From positions 20,314,914 through 20,378,913 of the forward strand of contig NC_087068.1 of the NCBI RefSeq assembly GCF_963678635.1: DNA of 64,000 nucleotides. Direction: 5' to 3'. The DNA is from Symsagittifera roscoffensis. Taxonomy: Eukaryota; Xenacoelomorpha; Acoela; Convolutidae. Under the pieces are notes generated by a model. That model was given only the letters and a program-made list of their open reading frames with translations, had not been told where the DNA came from and searched no databases. The translations under genes were made by a program, and so were the position numbers. Positions 61,691 through 64,000 of the stretch are shown one piece after another; within the stretch, counting starts at the first letter, position 1, and the number at the start of each line of letters is the position of its first letter.

Positions 61691-61893
61691 TGATCGGGCA
61701 GTATACAAGGAGGAATGGTATCCTCAGATCAGCAAGAGAACTTAGGAATAGTTTCAGAAAGGAAATTTTTAAAGAATTCTTTACCAAAGAACGGGAAGTA
61801 GATGCCATCTCGGCAGATCATTTGAGGGGTTAGGTTTTAGTTAAGATTGGGCGAAACATTGAGTGTGTGTGAATGAACAAAGTTAATAATTTA
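61691..61893. other. Flank left of the B' LTR, nothing recognised
   Basis: AT-rich sequence with no supported feature. Confidence 0.5.
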
Positions 61894-63721
61894 TGTGACG
61901 TTCGACCAGAAATTATCAAAATGCAAGCTTGAATTCCAATTTTATTGTGACAGCCGGGCGGGAAAATTAGCGGTTTTAGCACATTAACGGTGTTAATCGT
62001 TCATTTTGACGAACGTGGAATGGTTAATTTGGACTGACATGTTAAATTTTGAAAATTCGTTGGAAAAGAAAGACGCGCGACGACGTCGAAATTTCTCGAC
62101 AACTGAAAACTGCAACAAAAAAAACAGAACAACAGATTTCGTTGAGAAAAACGGTGAACGACAATTGTGTGAGACAGATCGAGATTGAAATAAAAAACGA
62201 CTATCAGACCAGTCAGAGTTGTAGCGATTGTGCCGCTACAATCGTTACAACACGAATCAAGATAATCAGGAAGGGTATTGGGACGATGTGTCCAGCCTTC
62301 CGAGAAGAAATAAGAGTGTTATTTGCCCCGGATTCCAGAACTCGTAGAGGTCTCGGGAGAAAACTGTAACACTCTATTTTATGAACTTTTAGCTTCTGGT
62401 CATGTCCTGATTTGAATAAATAACATCTAAATTCGTTTTAAGACTATGAGAAGCTAGGAGTTAAGGGAAAGGGTTGATCCATCTTCGATGGAGATGATGA
62501 TTTTTATCTACTGAACAAAAACAAAAGTATTTTGATAAATATGTAGTAGCCCTGTTTTTAGGAGCGACATTGAGGTTTGGGTGAGCCATTCGGTCATATC
62601 TGGAAGTTTGACCTTGAGGAATACGAAGTACGTAGTTTTGGGATGAAGTTTAACTTTTAAAAAATTCGAATTGAGCCTGTCATGCTCAACTTTCTAGCGA
62701 CAACTGAGAACATCAGAAATAAGATCAGAACGACCGAATCGCAATTGCGGGAAAATGGCAGAAAAAACAGCGGGAAATTGCTATTCGCAATTTCCGAGAT
62801 TCTAGTAAAAAACACGAGAGTAGAGCTGTCCTATCTTGATATAGGAGACAGAGTGATTACGAAAGAAAATCGAAATTCAGCTGAACCAGAGTGAACCTTC
62901 AGTGGAAAGGTAGCCAACTGAAGTCTCCCAATGGTTCAGACCCCAAAATTATATTATCAAGATGAAACTCATTTCCTTTGATTGGAATTCATTGAGAGCA
63001 AACTTCTCGAGTTGTATTCAATCGTATTTATGCTAGAGTTACTAATTAGCTTAATTACTCTGATTCTCAAGTGTGCTGCTATGTGAGTACCTAATTTAAT
63101 TTTCCCGAGTGTATTTTGTGATAAGTATGTTGAGATAAGGCGAGTTTTAGGTTGATCCATCTGAAATGGATCAAAGTTCCACTGTCCAATAAAAAGTAAC
63201 ATAACGGATTGTTCCGAACCTGTTTTTAACGGCGTTCGTGTATTTTGGGTATTTTGAGACCTAAGTATGGGGACGTTCTTATTTTCAAGAGTGGGGGGTA
63301 TTTTGGTAGTGGCTTTTAAGCTGTAATGGGTTCTAGTCTCATGTCGCAAGTAAACCAAATTGGCTCCGACCGTTTTGAGGTTGAAAAACACAAGAGATAG
63401 TGTCCCTGACTCCTGAGCCTATGGTTATAGGGCCTATTTTTCTTAAGTCTCATATGTGACCGAAGTAGGCGACTGTTACAGGGGATACTGAGACCCAGCC
63501 ATGAGCTCACTATTTCTGCATGTAATTAAGTTAATTAGAGCGTTCTGATCGAAGCCAGAAACAGTAACTTTTTTTGTAGACCCGATGTTAGAAAGACCAC
63601 CAAAAGAACTGGCTTTGGCAGATACGGTGAAAAGCATGTAGAGCTGTGTTTAGACGCTGGCCAGTCGGTTTAGAATCTAGCTTTTTTTTCCGTCGATATG
63701 TACTTCCGGGCGAATGTTACA
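61894..63721 (+). repeat. Family-B' solo LTR, split by a family-C LTR
   Basis: Plus-orientation LTR in two parts (61894-62581 and 63484-63721, about 926 bp together). It starts TGTGACGTTCGACCAG and ends CCGGGCGAATGTTACA. It matches the element-B LTR over the GGTTGATCCATCTTCGATGG hairpin (62473-62492) and the last 240 bp. No internal region flanks it, so it is a solo LTR. No clear target duplication. Confidence 0.82.
62582..63480 (+). repeat. Family-C solo LTR inside the B' LTR
   Basis: 899 bp, TGAGCC...GTTACA, flanked by GGG (62579-62581 and 63481-63483). Removing it and one GGG restores the B' LTR continuity seen in the element-B LTR (CTGGGGATACTGAG). It carries hairpin GATCCAT-CTGAA-ATGGATC (63154-63172) and AATAAA at about 63187. 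Confidence 0.82.
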
Positions 63722-64000
63722 TAATTTAATCAGCCCATGCTTATGAATGAAGAGTTCGCGAAAAAAATCATAGTTTTTGGAGCTTTGGATTGTTTCAGGG
63801 TTGATTGGAGTTCTGGGTTGAAACTTGTTTGTAATTAGATTGATTACGTTTTTCCACTTTAGCTCAACTTTGCGATGGTGTAGCCTACTATCAGTGAACC
63901 CGGCGACAATGGTTACTGCATTAAGGCGCTTTGGTTTGCATGCTAAAACTGTTTTATACAGATCTTAAAATGACGCTGCGGTAAGAGTGAACTGTAGGTT
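63722..64000 (-). other. Possible coding fragment at the window edge
   Basis: The minus strand is open for roughly 80 codons from about 63966 to the B' LTR at 63721, including VTIVAGFTDSRLHHRKVELK and NPETIQSSKNYDFFREL. I do not recognise it. It could be an exon or a retroelement ORF cut by the LTR. Confidence 0.25.

Noticed and set aside
12702-63721. TGTAACATTCGCCC ends in both orientations, first read as terminal inverted repeats of a large DNA transposon
   Set aside because: The termini belong to LTRs about 0.9 kb long that lie in opposite orientations. Element A has matching direct repeats, a primer-binding site and a polypurine tract, and the intervening sequence is not one unit.
1-64000. 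CRISPR arrays, operons, rRNA
   Set aside because: No regularly spaced identical short repeats, no bacterial gene organisation and no rRNA signature; the window is eukaryotic.

Overview
The window is invertebrate-type animal genomic DNA: AT-rich, intron-containing and heavily loaded with transposable elements. I cannot name the species from sequence alone. The only host gene I can support is DPAGT1/ALG7 on the minus strand (595-11261). Four exons with consensus splice sites encode about 342 residues of the GlcNAc-1-phosphate transferase that starts the N-glycan precursor. Its last exon should lie beyond position 1. Its introns hold a dead Ty1/copia element (4620-8496), a foldback element and three tRNA-derived short repeats.

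Upstream of DPAGT1 (about 12.2-47.6 kb) is a nested pile of retroelements. An LTR of family A is split by a LINE with an 11-bp target duplication. The LINE is split in turn by a family-B solo LTR (containing an assembly gap) and by a very large family-A LTR retrotransposon at 13022-46211. Because the LINE reading frame shows what the empty sites looked like, the last two insertions can be seen to carry 3-bp target duplications (CCC and AAC). A third case further right shows GGG.

Element A is a giant Ty3/gypsy-type retrotransposon: about 33.2 kb as found, about 24.4 kb after discounting an internal 8.76-kb tandem duplication. In order it has a 5' LTR, a primer-binding site, a 3-kb structured leader, gag, a second zinc-knuckle ORF, protease-RT-RNase H, integrase, and a macro domain lying in frame behind a single UGA. 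Then comes about 9 kb of genes I do not recognise, a polypurine tract and the 3' LTR. The unrecognised block is a roughly 1,900-residue ORF-I with a degenerate SGNH-hydrolase-like domain, and a roughly 1,050-residue ORF-II. Each is broken once in this copy.

Element B (47595 to about 56635, minus strand) is a 5'-truncated, diverged relative that keeps ORF-I, ORF-II, the polypurine tract and the 3' LTR. The large accessory block is therefore a conserved part of a retrotransposon lineage and not a one-off capture. It is the best candidate here for an undescribed system. To the right (57-63.7 kb) lie an old LTR, a second decayed LINE with a PHD-type finger, and two nested solo LTRs (families B and C). 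Across the A, B and C LTRs a short hairpin is kept by base-pair covariation.
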